Assembly: GCF_014897315.1 (NCBI RefSeq)
Contig: NZ_JABUYL010000018.1
Coordinates: 1-64,000, forward strand
DNA: 64,000 nucleotides
Source of the DNA: Proteus sp. FME41
GTDB lineage: Bacteria; Pseudomonadota; Gammaproteobacteria; Enterobacterales; Enterobacteriaceae
Direction: 5' to 3'
Part shown: piece by piece, positions 29,440-38,575 of the stretch
Layout: each line of letters starts with the position of its first letter
Position numbering within the stretch: the first letter of the stretch is position 1
The notes under the pieces: model-generated
Seen by the model: only the letters and a program-made list of their open reading frames with translations
What the model was told of the DNA's origin: nothing
Database searches by the model: none
Made by a program: the position numbers and the translations under genes

Positions 29440-30298
29440 GTCGTAAAGAGGAACTAAAAATATAGCACCAAGATCTAAACGTGATTGCTAGGCGCTTAAT
29501 CGTGTAAAGCTTTTGAGTTAATGGCTTTTAAATCATAGGGATAATAAGTTTTATTTATAAAATAAATGATAAAAAAACAGTTCAATTCATCATTTACCTC
29601 ATAAAAACCGCGGTTGACTAAAGGATGAAATAAAAAAATAAATTCTGACAAAACATAAAAAACAGACAAAAAAGTAAAAATAAAAATAACCTATTGATAA
29701 TTATCAATTATATTTAATTAAACTATCTTTTTTACTTTTATACTTAAAATAGAAATTTTATTTTTAATATAGTGATAATAATATAAAAATAAATATTCAA
29801 TTTTTATTAATTATTTATTTAATTAAAAACTGATTACTTTTCTTTATTTTTATTATTTTTCTTTTTTTTATTAAATAATAATTTTGTTAAATTTTATCGC
29901 GCTTTTATATATTAATAAATAATAACCAACAATGATAAGTTTAAAATAATGGTTGTTTTATCAATACGTTCAGATTAGTGATAACACATCCCTCTTCCCC
30001 TCCCCATAAAATGTTAACACCATTGACTTAATGTTCTAAATTTGTAAATAACCACACTTTTTATATAGATATAAAAAGAATAAAACTTGTAGAATAAATA
30101 AACCTATCGCAACTCATGGCTGTTTTACTTATTTTTTATTTCTTTTCTCTTTTTTTCTTTTTCAATTTCGTCCTCATTTCTTTCATTGTTATCACCTCAC
30201 AAAACGCCTTAACTGGAAAATTGAGCCTTAAAGTGTTAAAACAATGACTTATTTCTAAACAAAAATATCGCTAATCGCTTGGAAGAGATAATACTATT
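29440..30298. other. AT-rich divergent spacer between cyaA and hemC
   Basis: About 0.85 kb with no gene-like frame. The part from 29620 to 29900 is almost pure A/T. It must hold the hemC promoter and part of the cyaA control region. A perfect palindrome ATTGATAATTATCAAT (29693-29708) resembles part of a Fur box. The spacer is clearly longer than the corresponding E. coli region. Confidence 0.6.
29693..29708. promoter_or_regulatory. Fur-box-like palindrome upstream of hemC
   Basis: The perfect 16-base palindrome ATTGATAATTATCAAT holds GATAAT and an inverted copy. Against the 19-base Fur consensus it matches at about 12 positions by eye. It lies 590 bases upstream of hemC and 390 upstream of cyaA in very AT-rich DNA, so function is uncertain. 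Confidence 0.3.
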
Positions 30299-31240
30299 AT
30301 GTCAAAAAGTACCCTCCGTATTGCTACCCGCCAAAGCCCTCTTGCTATGTGGCAGGCACTTTATGTGAAAGAACAACTACAACTTGCTCATCCAAGTTTA
30401 ATCGTCGAATTAATACCGATGGTCACTAAAGGTGATATCATTTTAGACACACCTTTGGCTAAAGTAGGCGGTAAGGGGCTTTTCGTAAAAGAATTAGAAC
30501 TTGCACTGCTTGGATCTCGTGCAGATATTGCTGTTCATTCTATGAAAGATGTTCCTATTGATTTTCCAGAAGGCTTAGGATTAGTCACCATTTGTGAGCG
30601 TGAAGATCCCCGTGATGCCTTTGTTTCTAATCATTATAATTCTTTAGATCAACTTCCTGCAGGTAGTATTGTCGGTACCTCAAGCTTGCGTCGCCAATGC
30701 CAATTAAAAGCACAGCGCCCGGATCTCACTATTCGTGATTTACGTGGTAACGTCGGTACTCGCTTAGGTAAATTAGATAATGGCGATTACGATGCGATTA
30801 TTCTTGCTGTGGCTGGCCTAAAGCGCCTTGGTCTTCATGAACGTATTCGCACCCCCTTATCTGCAGAACAATCCTTACCCGCAGTTGGACAAGGTGCTGT
30901 AGGCATTGAATGCCGTTTAGACGACAATGAAACTCGTCAATTATTAGACGCACTCAACCATACTCGTACCGCGATTTGTGTTAAAGCAGAGCGTGCGATG
31001 AATACCCGTCTTGAAGGCGGCTGCCAAGTTCCTATTGGAAGCTATGCAATTTGGCAGGATGATAAAATCTGGTTACGTGCATTAGTCGGATCACCGGATG
31101 GCGAAACTATTTTACGTGGTGAGCGTTTAGTTTCCCCACAAGAAGCTGAAACTGCAGGTATTTCACTGGCTGAAGAACTTTTAGATAAAGGCGCCAGAGC
31201 TATTTTAACTGCCGTATATCAAGGTAATGCACCGGCATGA
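30299..31240 (+). CDS. hemC: Porphobilinogen deaminase (hydroxymethylbilane synthase)
   Basis: Joins four porphobilinogen units into hydroxymethylbilane, using a covalently bound dipyrromethane cofactor. The 313-residue protein has the N-terminal [14 protein letters not shown]. The catalytic aspartate region is HSMKDVP near residue 82 and the conserved arginines are in SSLRRQCQL and [10 protein letters not shown]. The cofactor-binding cysteine is in [10 protein letters not shown] near residue 242. An AGAGATA-type ribosome binding site precedes ATG. First gene of hemCDXY; its stop overlaps the hemD start by four bases (ATGA). Confidence 0.98.
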   Translation: MSKSTLRIATRQSPLAMWQALYVKEQLQLAHPSLIVELIPMVTKGDIILDTPLAKVGGKGLFVKELELALLGSRADIAVHSMKDVPIDFPEGLGLVTICEREDPRDAFVSNHYNSLDQLPAGSIVGTSSLRRQCQLKAQRPDLTIRDLRGNVGTRLGKLDNGDYDAIILAVAGLKRLGLHERIRTPLSAEQSLPAVGQGAVGIECRLDDNETRQLLDALNHTRTAICVKAERAMNTRLEGGCQVPIGSYAIWQDDKIWLRALVGSPDGETILRGERLVSPQEAETAGISLAEELLDKGARAILTAVYQGNAPA

Positions 31241-31974
31241 GTATTTTAGTCACACGCCCCGATCCGGCAGGAAAAGCATTAACCCAGCGTTTAATTAATG
31301 CAGGGAAAATAGCATTTCAAGCACCGCTAATAGAAATAGTTGCAGGTCGTGAACTCTTTTTATTAGATGCTAAACTAAACAGATTAAAGGCGGGTGATTG
31401 TGTCTTTTTACTTTCTAAAAATGCGGTGTCATACGCAAACTGGCAACTAAATCAATTACAACAATCATGGCCAGATACGCTATCCTATTATGGAATAGGT
31501 CAAAGCACTGCAAAGGATTTTCAAGATTTAAGCCGTCTTTCTATTCACTATCCTGAACAAGGAGAAACCAGCGAAGATCTTCTTATACTTCCTGCGCTTA
31601 ATCAGGTAAAAAATAAACGGATTTTACTGCTTAGAGGTAACGGTGGGCGTGACTTACTCGCAACAACATTACGTCAACGAGGGGCAATTGTTGATGAGTG
31701 CGAATGTTACCAACGTCTATTTATTCATTACTCTCCTGAAGATTTTGCCCTTCAGTGGGAAAAAGCACAGGTTGATACACTTGTTGTCACTAGCGGTGAA
31801 ATGTTACAACAACTTTTTGATCTGGTCGCTGAATCTAAAAAAGCATGGCTGTTAAACTGCCATTTATTTGTGGTCAGTGAACGATTAGCAACAATAGCAA
31901 GAACATTAGGGTGGGAAACCGTCACCGTTGCTGAAAGTGCCAATAATGATGCTTTATTTCGTGCATTAATATAG
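31237..31974 (+). CDS. hemD: Uroporphyrinogen III synthase
   Basis: Cyclises hydroxymethylbilane to uroporphyrinogen III with inversion of ring D, the branch-point precursor of haem, sirohaem and cobalamin. The 245-residue protein begins with [17 protein letters not shown], the family N-terminus. It has the two-domain pattern with [21 protein letters not shown] near the domain junction and [14 protein letters not shown] in the second domain. Sequence conservation in this family is low, but the position directly after hemC with ATGA overlap makes the call safe. Confidence 0.96.
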   Translation: MSILVTRPDPAGKALTQRLINAGKIAFQAPLIEIVAGRELFLLDAKLNRLKAGDCVFLLSKNAVSYANWQLNQLQQSWPDTLSYYGIGQSTAKDFQDLSRLSIHYPEQGETSEDLLILPALNQVKNKRILLLRGNGGRDLLATTLRQRGAIVDECECYQRLFIHYSPEDFALQWEKAQVDTLVVTSGEMLQQLFDLVAESKKAWLLNCHLFVVSERLATIARTLGWETVTVAESANNDALFRALI

Positions 31975-31994
31975 AACCTAAATGAGACGCCGAT

Positions 31995-33269
31995 ATGACG
32001 GAACAGAAAAATACGAATGACAATGACTTGCCAAAAGATGCAGCTAAAGCTGATGAGAATGTCCGCTATCAGGAAGTCAAACCTGTTAATAACAAGCGCT
32101 CAGGTCTAATTGGAAGTGCTGTTGCTATCCTTGTTATTTTGGCAATTGGTGGTGGCCTTTACTATTACACCAATCAACAAGCTTCAAAGCTGAGTGTGGA
32201 AAATCAATCACTCAAGTCTGAACTTGCTCAATTACAACAGTTACAAAATACCTACCAACAGCGTTTTGATAATATTGATAGTATGTTTAGCTCACAAAAG
32301 CTGACTATTGATAACTTACAAAACGAGCGCCAAACCACTGAGCGCCAACTTCAAGATCTTCAAACTCGGTTTGCCGCTATTTCTAGTGCTGATGTTAAAA
32401 GTTGGCTATTAGCCCAAGCTGATTTTATGGTAAAGATGGCCGGTCGTAAGTTATGGAATGATCAGGATGTGGTTACCGCTGTCAGTTTACTGAAAGGCGC
32501 TGATAGCAGCTTGGCTGAAATGAACGATCCCAGTTTACTTGAAATTCGCCGTGCGATTAATGAAGATATCAGTAGTTTAGCCGCGCTAACCAAGATTGAT
32601 AATGATGGCACTATTTTGCAATTAAATCAGTTAGCCAATCAGGTTGATAATCTGCGCTTAGCTGGCCTTGAGCGCAATGGCTCTCCGATGGATAAAAATG
32701 ATGAAACCATTTCTGGCTCACTGTCAGACTGGAAACAAAATCTCAGTAAAAGCTGGAAAAGCTTTATGGATGATTTCATTACTATTCGTCGTCGTGATAC
32801 TGAGGCGGTGCCTTTATTAGCACCAAACCAAGATATCTATTTACGTGAAAATATTCGTTCACGTTTATTAATTGCTTCTCAAGCCGTTCCTCGCCATCAA
32901 ACCGAGATTTATCAACAATCACTTGAAGCCGTATCCACTTGGGTTCGTGCTTATTTTGATACCTCTGATCCTAGTACAACCGCATTTTTAGAGACGGTTT
33001 CTGAATTAGAGAAACAACCTATCACGTTGACAATGCCTGCTGAATTAAAAAGCCCAGTATTGTTAGAAAAACGTGTAGAAAGACAAATTCGTAATTTGCT
33101 GACACAAAATGAGTATACTCAGCCACAAGCTGTTGAAGTTGAAGCCGTTGAAGCCCAAGATGCTCAAGTGACTGATGCTGAAAATACAAACACTGAAACA
33201 ACACAAGATGCGGTTGCAGCAGACAGTACGACAACGAATGCATCTTCTGTGACACAACAAGGAGAATAA
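31995..33269 (+). CDS. hemX: HemX family inner membrane protein
   Basis: Third gene of the hemCDXY operon. In older literature it was called a uroporphyrinogen III methyltransferase, but no methyltransferase motif is seen; its role in tetrapyrrole synthesis is not established. The 424-residue protein has a polar cytoplasmic N-terminus and one membrane helix (LIGSAVAILVILAIGGGLYYYT, about residues 38-59). A coiled coil (about 65-130) rich in Q, L and E follows, then a conserved periplasmic domain containing WLLAQADFMVKMAGRKLW. The C-terminal 45 residues are an acidic Thr/Glu/Ala-rich tail of low complexity. Confidence 0.93.
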   Translation: MTEQKNTNDNDLPKDAAKADENVRYQEVKPVNNKRSGLIGSAVAILVILAIGGGLYYYTNQQASKLSVENQSLKSELAQLQQLQNTYQQRFDNIDSMFSSQKLTIDNLQNERQTTERQLQDLQTRFAAISSADVKSWLLAQADFMVKMAGRKLWNDQDVVTAVSLLKGADSSLAEMNDPSLLEIRRAINEDISSLAALTKIDNDGTILQLNQLANQVDNLRLAGLERNGSPMDKNDETISGSLSDWKQNLSKSWKSFMDDFITIRRRDTEAVPLLAPNQDIYLRENIRSRLLIASQAVPRHQTEIYQQSLEAVSTWVRAYFDTSDPSTTAFLETVSELEKQPITLTMPAELKSPVLLEKRVERQIRNLLTQNEYTQPQAVEVEAVEAQDAQVTDAENTNTETTQDAVAADSTTTNASSVTQQGE

Positions 33270-33273
33270 GTTT

Positions 33274-34494
33274 ATGTTAAAGATACTGCTCCTTTTTGTC
33301 GTCCTTATTGCAGGGATTATCTTTGGCCCAGTACTAGCAGGCCATCAAGGCTATGTGCTTATACAAACAGATGATTGGGATATTGAAACGAGTGTCACCA
33401 GCCTTGTCATTATGTTTATTTTACTGCAACTAGCATTATTGCTCATTGGTTGGAGCTACCGTCGCTTTATTGGTACAGGTTCAAAAGCCTATAGTTGGTT
33501 TTCTTTTCGTAAACGTAATCGTGCGCGTAAACAAACCAGCATGGCACTGATGAAATTAGCAGAGGGTGATTTTAAACAAGTTGAAAAACTGATGAGTCGT
33601 AATGCAGACTACGCAGAACAACCCGTTGTAAACTACCTGCTCGCCGCTGAAGCCGCACAACAACGTGGTGATGAATTTCGTGTTCAACAATATCTTGAAC
33701 GTGCTGCCGAACTTGCCGATACCCATCAACTTCCTGTTGATATCACACGAGTCCGTATTTTATTGGCACAAAATGAAAACCATGCCGCGCGTACGGGTGT
33801 GGATGAATTATTAAATCAAGCCCCTCGTCACCCTGAAGTATTACGTTTAGCTGAAACAGCTTATACACGAACTGCAGCCTGGCAAGCATTGCTTGATATC
33901 ATCCCTTCCATGCAAAAAATTGCACTACATACGGATGATGAATTAGCGCAATTACGTCAAAAAGCCTACATTGGTATTATGGGACAGAAAATGTCCGAAA
34001 ATGGTTGTGATGGACTAAAAGATTGGTGGAAAGCGCAACCACGTAAAGTCCAACATGATAATGCACTACGCGTTGTTTTGGCTGAACATCTTATCGAGTG
34101 TAATGATCCTGATACAGCTCAATCGATCATCTTAGATGGGATAAAACGTCAGTATGATGAGCGATTGATCCTATTATTACCACGCTTAAAAAATACGGAT
34201 ACTAATGTAGTTTTAAAAGTGTTGAATACACTCATTAAGCAACATGGGCCAACACCGCTACTTAATAGCACATTAGGTCAGATTGCGATGCAACAAGGGC
34301 AATGGGTGCAAGCAGAAACGGCATTCCGTAATGCACTAAAACAGCGCCCTGATGTTCATGATTTTGCGTGGCTTGCTGATGCATTAGATAAACAGAAAAA
34401 ATCTGAAGAATCTGCAAAAGTGCGCAAAGATGCATTATTAATGACACTCAAAAAAGATTCTATCATTTTTGAAGAGCCGAAAAAAAGCCAATAA
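33274..34494 (+). CDS. hemY: HemY, TPR-containing inner membrane protein
   Basis: Last gene of hemCDXY, 406 residues; conserved membrane protein of uncertain role in late porphyrin metabolism (not the protoporphyrinogen oxidase called HemY in Gram-positive bacteria). Two N-terminal membrane helices (about residues 3-20 and 42-61) are followed by the HemY N-terminal domain and several tetratricopeptide-like repeats, e.g. AEAAQQRGDEFRVQQYLERA near 126 and GQIAMQQGQWVQAETAFRNA near 335. It starts four bases after hemX and ends just before a terminator. Confidence 0.94.
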   Translation: MLKILLLFVVLIAGIIFGPVLAGHQGYVLIQTDDWDIETSVTSLVIMFILLQLALLLIGWSYRRFIGTGSKAYSWFSFRKRNRARKQTSMALMKLAEGDFKQVEKLMSRNADYAEQPVVNYLLAAEAAQQRGDEFRVQQYLERAAELADTHQLPVDITRVRILLAQNENHAARTGVDELLNQAPRHPEVLRLAETAYTRTAAWQALLDIIPSMQKIALHTDDELAQLRQKAYIGIMGQKMSENGCDGLKDWWKAQPRKVQHDNALRVVLAEHLIECNDPDTAQSIILDGIKRQYDERLILLLPRLKNTDTNVVLKVLNTLIKQHGPTPLLNSTLGQIAMQQGQWVQAETAFRNALKQRPDVHDFAWLADALDKQKKSEESAKVRKDALLMTLKKDSIIFEEPKKSQ

Positions 34495-34529
34495 ACTCCC
34501 CCGAGATATTGCCTAATCGACTACGTTGA

Positions 34530-34555
34530 AAACCCTCTATATTGAGGGTTTTTTA
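34530..34555. terminator. Terminator after hemY
   Basis: AAACCCTC (34530-34537) and GAGGGTTT (34544-34551) form an 8-base stem with loop TATATT and are followed by TTTTTA. It ends hemCDXY. Confidence 0.9.
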
Positions 34556-34570
34556 TTGGTTTTAAATCTA

Positions 34571-34879
34571 TTATTGAAATAGCAACACGGCTTCAACACA
34601 CAAGATCAAAAACACATACCCCCAAGCAATGCGATAAAACCGGCTCGGTATTCCTTTTGTGTTCTCTTGATTAAATGACAAGTAATATTTTCTTGCTTGG
34701 TAAAATATCGCGATATAAATCAGCGCAATTCCCTGACAGAGAAAAGCCACATACTTAGCCCATGATTTGCCACCAATAATGAGTATGATCAGGGGGATCA
34801 AAAAGAACAGTAAAGGACCAAACTTCTCGATTAGAAAAAGCCTTTCTTGCGCGAGATACGCTTTTTGTTTATTTATCAT
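34571..34879 (-). CDS. Small predicted inner membrane protein, function unknown
   Basis: Open frame of 102 residues, tail-to-tail with hemY and downstream of glmZ on the same strand. Three hydrophobic stretches are seen at about residues 20-37 (FGPLLFFLIPLIILIIGG), 44-60 (VAFLCQGIALIYIAIFY) and 86-101 (IAWGYVFLILCVEAVLLF). Basic residues sit at the N-terminus and between segments 2 and 3, consistent with a small polytopic inner membrane protein. I do not recognise the family. The hydrophobic pattern and reasonable codon use support a real gene. Confidence 0.65.
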   Translation of the reverse strand: MINKQKAYLAQERLFLIEKFGPLLFFLIPLIILIIGGKSWAKYVAFLCQGIALIYIAIFYQARKYYLSFNQENTKGIPSRFYRIAWGYVFLILCVEAVLLFQ

Positions 34880-34971
34880 GATGGTGCTATCTCCAGTCTG
34901 CCCTAGCGCTGGATAATAACGTGATAACGCGATGAATACAAAATTGATAGGGGCTGGCTATACGCCCATAG

Positions 34972-35174
34972 AAAAAAACGCCTGTATAAAACTATACAGG
35001 CGCATAAATATACAATCAGGTCTACAGACGGATGGTGCCTCACTCAACGTTTCGTCCTGTTGATGATGAATGATGTTCATCGTTAACGTGGACGTAGGCA
35101 CCGAATAATCGGCTCTGCATCATTCCTAGGTTTATGAAGTCAATGCTGTCATAAGGAGTGGAATGAGCATCTAC
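34972..35174 (-). ncRNA. glmZ: Small regulatory RNA GlmZ
   Basis: About 203 bases on the minus strand, close to the 207 of E. coli GlmZ. The 5' end GTAGATGCTCATTCCA (35174-35159) is identical to E. coli. The internal AGGAATGATGCAGAGCCG stretch and the AACGTTGAGTGAGGCACC segment (35051-35034) match the region that pairs with glmS mRNA. The 3' end is a strong terminator: CGCCTGTATA and TATACAGGCG around a short loop (34979-35003), then seven T. GlmZ with Hfq activates glmS translation when glucosamine-6-phosphate is low, and is cleaved by RNase E through RapZ. Its place downstream of hemY agrees with E. coli synteny. Confidence 0.95.
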
Positions 35175-35185
35175 AATAAAGATAA

Positions 35186-35201
35186 TGCATTTAGCGTGCC
35201 A
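35186..35201 (-). promoter_or_regulatory. Sigma-54 promoter of glmZ
   Basis: On the minus strand TGGCAC (35201-35196), five bases GCTAA, then ATGCA (35190-35186) match the -24/-12 consensus TGGCAC-N5-TTGCW except for one base. With the C of the -12 GC at 35187, transcription would start at about 35175-35174, exactly the GlmZ 5' end. This implies control by the GlrR activator. I could not find clear GlrR sites (TGTC-N10-GACA) in the 200 bases upstream. Confidence 0.88.
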
Positions 35202-35698
35202 CTTTTTATCTTTATCTTAATAAATTTACTTAGTGATATAAATAAAAGATAACTTATTGAATTTTAGTTTTCCTTTTCTGTTTCACTCATATTCGATGAT
35301 AAAAAGGCCCTTCTTTATGCTTTCACAATGCTATTGCTAAATAGAAAAGAAAAAATAGGGCGACTATACGTCTCTATTTCACGACAAGAAACACAACCCA
35401 TCTATTTAATAGAATTAAATCAATGGATTAAGTGTCACCTATTAGCGACATCAAAAATGCTAAGTGTTGGTATTTACCGACAACTTAAATTAAATCCATA
35501 TATTTCATATAATTATAACTTCTATATTTCTATTTTTAATTCGTCTCTTTTAGAAGATAAAAATAAGGTAGTAAATTAAATTATTAATAACCCTTAAGTG
35601 ATGAGACTCGATATCACATAAAAAGGATAATTTTATTTTTCTTGTTCAAGACCAAGAAAAGAAAATAAATAAAAAAGAGAACTATAGAAATAGGGGTA
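35202..35698. other. Spacer upstream of glmZ, no convincing gene
   Basis: Around 500 bases of AT-rich DNA. An 83-codon open frame on the plus strand (35328-35579) has no ribosome binding site and an unremarkable sequence, so I do not call it. A weak IHF-like match (TAACTTATTGAAT, near 35250) would suit a sigma-54 promoter needing DNA bending, but this is tentative. Confidence 0.5.
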
Positions 35699-35742
35699 GA
35701 GACAGAGACAGAGACAGAGACAGAGACAGAGACAGAGACAGA
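35699..35742 (+). repeat. Hexanucleotide tandem repeat (GAGACA)7
   Basis: Seven perfect copies of GAGACA at 35699-35740 followed by a partial copy GA. It is not in a gene. It lies between the glmZ upstream region and the terminator of the tRNA operon. Such perfect short repeats tend to vary in copy number between strains. Confidence 0.97.
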
Positions 35743-35785
35743 ATATAACGATTTTAACTAGTTGATCATAAACCGTAAAAACGAA

Positions 35786-35810
35786 AAAGCCCCGATAAAA
35801 TCGGGGCTTT
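35786..35810 (-). terminator. Terminator of the tRNA operon
   Basis: On the minus strand GCCCCGA and TCGGGGC form a 7-base GC-rich stem with a five-base loop, extended by AAA/TTT, then a T-run. It starts 8 bases after the CCA end of tRNA-Pro. Confidence 0.93.
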
Positions 35811-35817
35811 CTCTTAT

Positions 35818-35894
35818 TGGTCGGCGAGAGAGGATTCGAACCTCCGACCCACTGGTCCCAAACCAGTTGCGCTACCAGGCTGCGCTACTCGCCG
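35818..35894 (-). tRNA. proM: tRNA-Pro (UGG)
   Basis: 77 bases with encoded CCA. The 5' end is CGGCGAGTAGCGCAGC and the anticodon arm CTGGTTTGGGACCAG gives anticodon TGG. Last of four tRNA genes in the order Arg-His-Leu-Pro, identical to E. coli argX-hisR-leuT-proM. Confidence 0.97.
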
Positions 35895-35922
35895 TCTGAA
35901 TCACTGCTCTTATCTTGTTTAT

Positions 35923-36009
35923 TGGTGCGAAGGGGGGGACTTGAACCCCCACGTCCGTTAGAACACTAACACCTGAAGCTAGCGCGTCTACCAATTCCGC
36001 CACCCTCGC
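35923..36009 (-). tRNA. leuT: tRNA-Leu (CAG)
   Basis: 87 bases with a long variable arm and encoded CCA. The anticodon loop within GCTAGCTTCAGGTGTTAG gives CAG. Third gene of the tRNA operon. Confidence 0.97.
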
Positions 36010-36031
36010 ATAAACAATAACTAAGATAAGA

Positions 36032-36108
36032 TGGGGTGGCTAATGGGACTCGAACCCACGACAACTGGAATCACAATCCAGGGCTCTACCAACTGAGCTA
36101 TAGCCACC
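36032..36108 (-). tRNA. hisR: tRNA-His (GUG)
   Basis: 77 bases including the extra 5' G (position -1) that is the identity element of tRNA-His, with encoded CCA. The anticodon arm CTGGATTGTGATTCCAG gives anticodon GTG. Second gene of the operon. Confidence 0.97.
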
Positions 36109-36170
36109 ATAACAGCTATCTTATTACTTCTTACAACAACATTCTTCACCGTAACTCTTAGCACGCTTAT

Positions 36171-36247
<77 letters not shown>

Positions 36248-36268
36248 TTCACGCCGTTGCGGGAGAGG

Positions 36269-36297
36269 ATAGTACGGATTTACGCTCTGTCTGTCTA
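36269..36297 (-). promoter_or_regulatory. Promoter of the tRNA operon
   Basis: On the minus strand TAGACA (36297-36292), a 17-base spacer and TACTAT (36274-36269) form a sigma-70 promoter. The discriminator CCTCTCCCGC is GC-rich, as for stringently controlled tRNA promoters. It is 22 bases upstream of mature tRNA-Arg. Confidence 0.78.
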
Positions 36298-36473
36298 GTG
36301 CTTTTTGAAAAAAAAAGTTTGTTTGACGATAGTTTGTGCATTTCGTCGATAAATGGAGCGTTTTTACACACTAAACACCCCATTAGTATAATAATCAAAC
36401 AATCCAAATGCGAGATAAAAGCATGAATAAATCATCTCACTCGTAAAATCCAACAAAAAACGCACTATTTCAA

Positions 36474-37211
36474 TTACAGTTTATTAGAATAGTAGTACCC
36501 AACGAACTTTAACAGTTTAAATTGACGTCTAATTCGACTTGGTTGCGATAATAAACGATATAACCACTCTAACCCAAGATTTTGCCATGCTTTTGGTGCT
36601 CTCTTAACATGACCCGTAAACACATCATAAGTCCCACCCACGCCCATATACAATGCGTCAGGGTAAATCTCACGACATGCACGAATAAAGAGCTCTTGCT
36701 TAGGTGAACCCATAGCTATTGTCACTATTTTCGCACCAGAGGCTTTTATACGCTCAAATAACGCTTCTCTATCTTGTGGTGTGAAGTAACCGTTCTGACT
36801 CCCTACGATATTCACATTCCACTGTGCTTTAAGCTTATCTTCGGTTTGAGTAAGGATCTCAGGTTTACCGCCAATAAGAAAGACCGGTGTTCCCTCTTTT
36901 CCCGCCCTTTCCATTAGTGCTTCCCATAAATCCGCGCCGGCAATACGAGAAACATTTGCATCTGGATATTTACGGCGAATACCACGTACAACACTAATGC
37001 CATCAGCATAAAGATAATCAGCTTCATTAAGGAGCTCATTAAGCGCAGTATCTGTTTCTGCGGTTAGAATTTTTTCTGCATTAATCGCAATTAGAGATCC
37101 ACTTTTTATTTGTGCTCCTTCATAGAGATAATCTAGGAAATGAGCCATATCGCGAAATCCCCAGATATTATGTCCGCGGATTGAATACTTCGGAATTGAA
37201 TTGGGTCCCAT
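36474..37211 (-). CDS. wecG: ECA: UDP-ManNAcA transferase (lipid II synthase)
   Basis: Adds N-acetylmannosaminuronic acid from UDP-ManNAcA to lipid I (GlcNAc-PP-undecaprenol) to make ECA lipid II, on the cytoplasmic face of the inner membrane. The 245-residue protein belongs to the WecG/TagA/CpsF glycosyltransferase family. It has the motifs [14 protein letters not shown] near residue 70, [10 protein letters not shown] near 116, [13 protein letters not shown] near 164 and [19 protein letters not shown] near 188. Last gene of the ECA operon. Its ATG overlaps the wzyE stop by one base (TAATG). Confidence 0.96.
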   Translation of the reverse strand: MGPNSIPKYSIRGHNIWGFRDMAHFLDYLYEGAQIKSGSLIAINAEKILTAETDTALNELLNEADYLYADGISVVRGIRRKYPDANVSRIAGADLWEALMERAGKEGTPVFLIGGKPEILTQTEDKLKAQWNVNIVGSQNGYFTPQDREALFERIKASGAKIVTIAMGSPKQELFIRACREIYPDALYMGVGGTYDVFTGHVKRAPKAWQNLGLEWLYRLLSQPSRIRRQFKLLKFVGYYYSNKL

Positions 37212-38575
37212 TACTTTTCCTTTTTCTCTAAACGAGGTTCACTTTGTATCTGACGAGTCACGTAATTACGCACTAATCCCGCACTTTCAAATAGCCAATA
37301 AAGCAGTTTGGCCATGACTAAACATAAACCAAAAATGAGACAGAAGAACACCACACGAGAGACAAAGGAATCAACCCCTTCCCGTGCTAATACAATCATG
37401 TTAAAAATTGCCCCAAAGCAGAAAGCCTGCAAAATAGCAGATTTATAACGATTGCTCTCATTCAGCCCTTGCTGATACAGCCAATCAAACCATTTAATAA
37501 TCAGTCCTACCACAATGGCGCCTAATGGGATAAACACAACACCTCCCATGACCACTAACGAACCAATTAATGTCGGTGAAATTGCTAGGCCTGAATGGTA
37601 ATTAAGCACTTCCCATGTGAAGTAGTTTGCTGAATTGAGTACAACATCAGGGCGTTCTGGCCAAACCCAAGAAGGAATGAAGACGTAAAAATCACGAATA
37701 ATGGGTGCGAGCCCCTGAAATTCAATTTTGTCATAGTTATCGAGCAACAACGCTAAATTCTCCCAAGGAGAGAATGTGTCACGCGTTAAATACAAGAAGG
37801 TATAGAAAGCCTCTGCGCCACTGACATCAAGTCCATAGCGCTTTAGTGCCAACCAGAACATCCCGACAATACTCATTACCCCTGCGGCAACCAGCATCCA
37901 CAAGGTTATCCAGCCTCGAACAATGCCAATAAATAAAAAGAGTGCAAACGCGATAATGATATTCGCGCGAGTTCCGCCCACAATGATATAAGTTAAAATT
38001 CCGAAACCAACCGTTGCGCATAGAAAGAAAATCCAGCGTTGTTGTGTTGGTTTTAAGAAATACACCACCAGCATGGCGGGAATAAAAAAATAGAAAAAGC
38101 GCTTAAGTGCGACACCGGATACTTGGCTTGAAAAAATCTGACTATAGGTTTTGAGTTTAAAGAGTAAAAAACCATTTTGTAGGAAGAAAATACCTACCGT
38201 CACAAACGCAATCAATGCTAATAAGATCCAAGTGAGATTAGTTTCTACTCTATTCATCGTAAATAACGACCTAGAAGGGCCGCTAACCGGCTTTCTCAAC
38301 CTCACCTTATAAGTGACATAATAAATGGCATAGAAGCTGGTAGAGGCTAATACCGCGTATAATAATGAATCAACAGGAACAACCGCGACATCAAATTGAA
38401 ATACCAACATACAGGTCAGTGGAAAGCCAAAATAAAATGTCAGCAAATAAAGCATTGAGAAAAACACATTAAAATTAAAACGAACCCGACGAAACTCTTG
38501 ATAAGTCAGTAATAAAATAAAGCTTAAGGAGATAAAATAAACGAGTGTTAACCCACCCAGTTCCGCCAATGTCAT
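37211..38575 (-). CDS. wzyE: ECA polymerase WzyE
   Basis: Integral inner-membrane polymerase that joins the trisaccharide repeat units on the periplasmic side, working with WzzE. The 454-residue protein has around ten to eleven hydrophobic segments, the first at residues 9-24. A large periplasmic loop contains [26 protein letters not shown] (about 262-287) and [22 protein letters not shown] (about 305-326). Overlaps wecF by four bases. Position and hydrophobicity pattern match E. coli WzyE. Confidence 0.95.
   Translation of the reverse strand: MTLAELGGLTLVYFISLSFILLLTYQEFRRVRFNFNVFFSMLYLLTFYFGFPLTCMLVFQFDVAVVPVDSLLYAVLASTSFYAIYYVTYKVRLRKPVSGPSRSLFTMNRVETNLTWILLALIAFVTVGIFFLQNGFLLFKLKTYSQIFSSQVSGVALKRFFYFFIPAMLVVYFLKPTQQRWIFFLCATVGFGILTYIIVGGTRANIIIAFALFLFIGIVRGWITLWMLVAAGVMSIVGMFWLALKRYGLDVSGAEAFYTFLYLTRDTFSPWENLALLLDNYDKIEFQGLAPIIRDFYVFIPSWVWPERPDVVLNSANYFTWEVLNYHSGLAISPTLIGSLVVMGGVVFIPLGAIVVGLIIKWFDWLYQQGLNESNRYKSAILQAFCFGAIFNMIVLAREGVDSFVSRVVFFCLIFGLCLVMAKLLYWLFESAGLVRNYVTRQIQSEPRLEKKEK

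Noticed and set aside
29440-30298. Hidden gene or small RNA in the cyaA-hemC spacer
   Set aside because: No open frame of use, no strong terminator hairpin and no recognisable RNA sequence; the stretch is mainly A/T runs.
35328-35579. 83-codon open frame upstream of glmZ
   Set aside because: No ribosome binding site, unremarkable composition, AT-rich background where chance frames are common.
35699-35742. Tandem repeat as a CRISPR array
   Set aside because: The unit is six bases with no spacers and no cas genes nearby.
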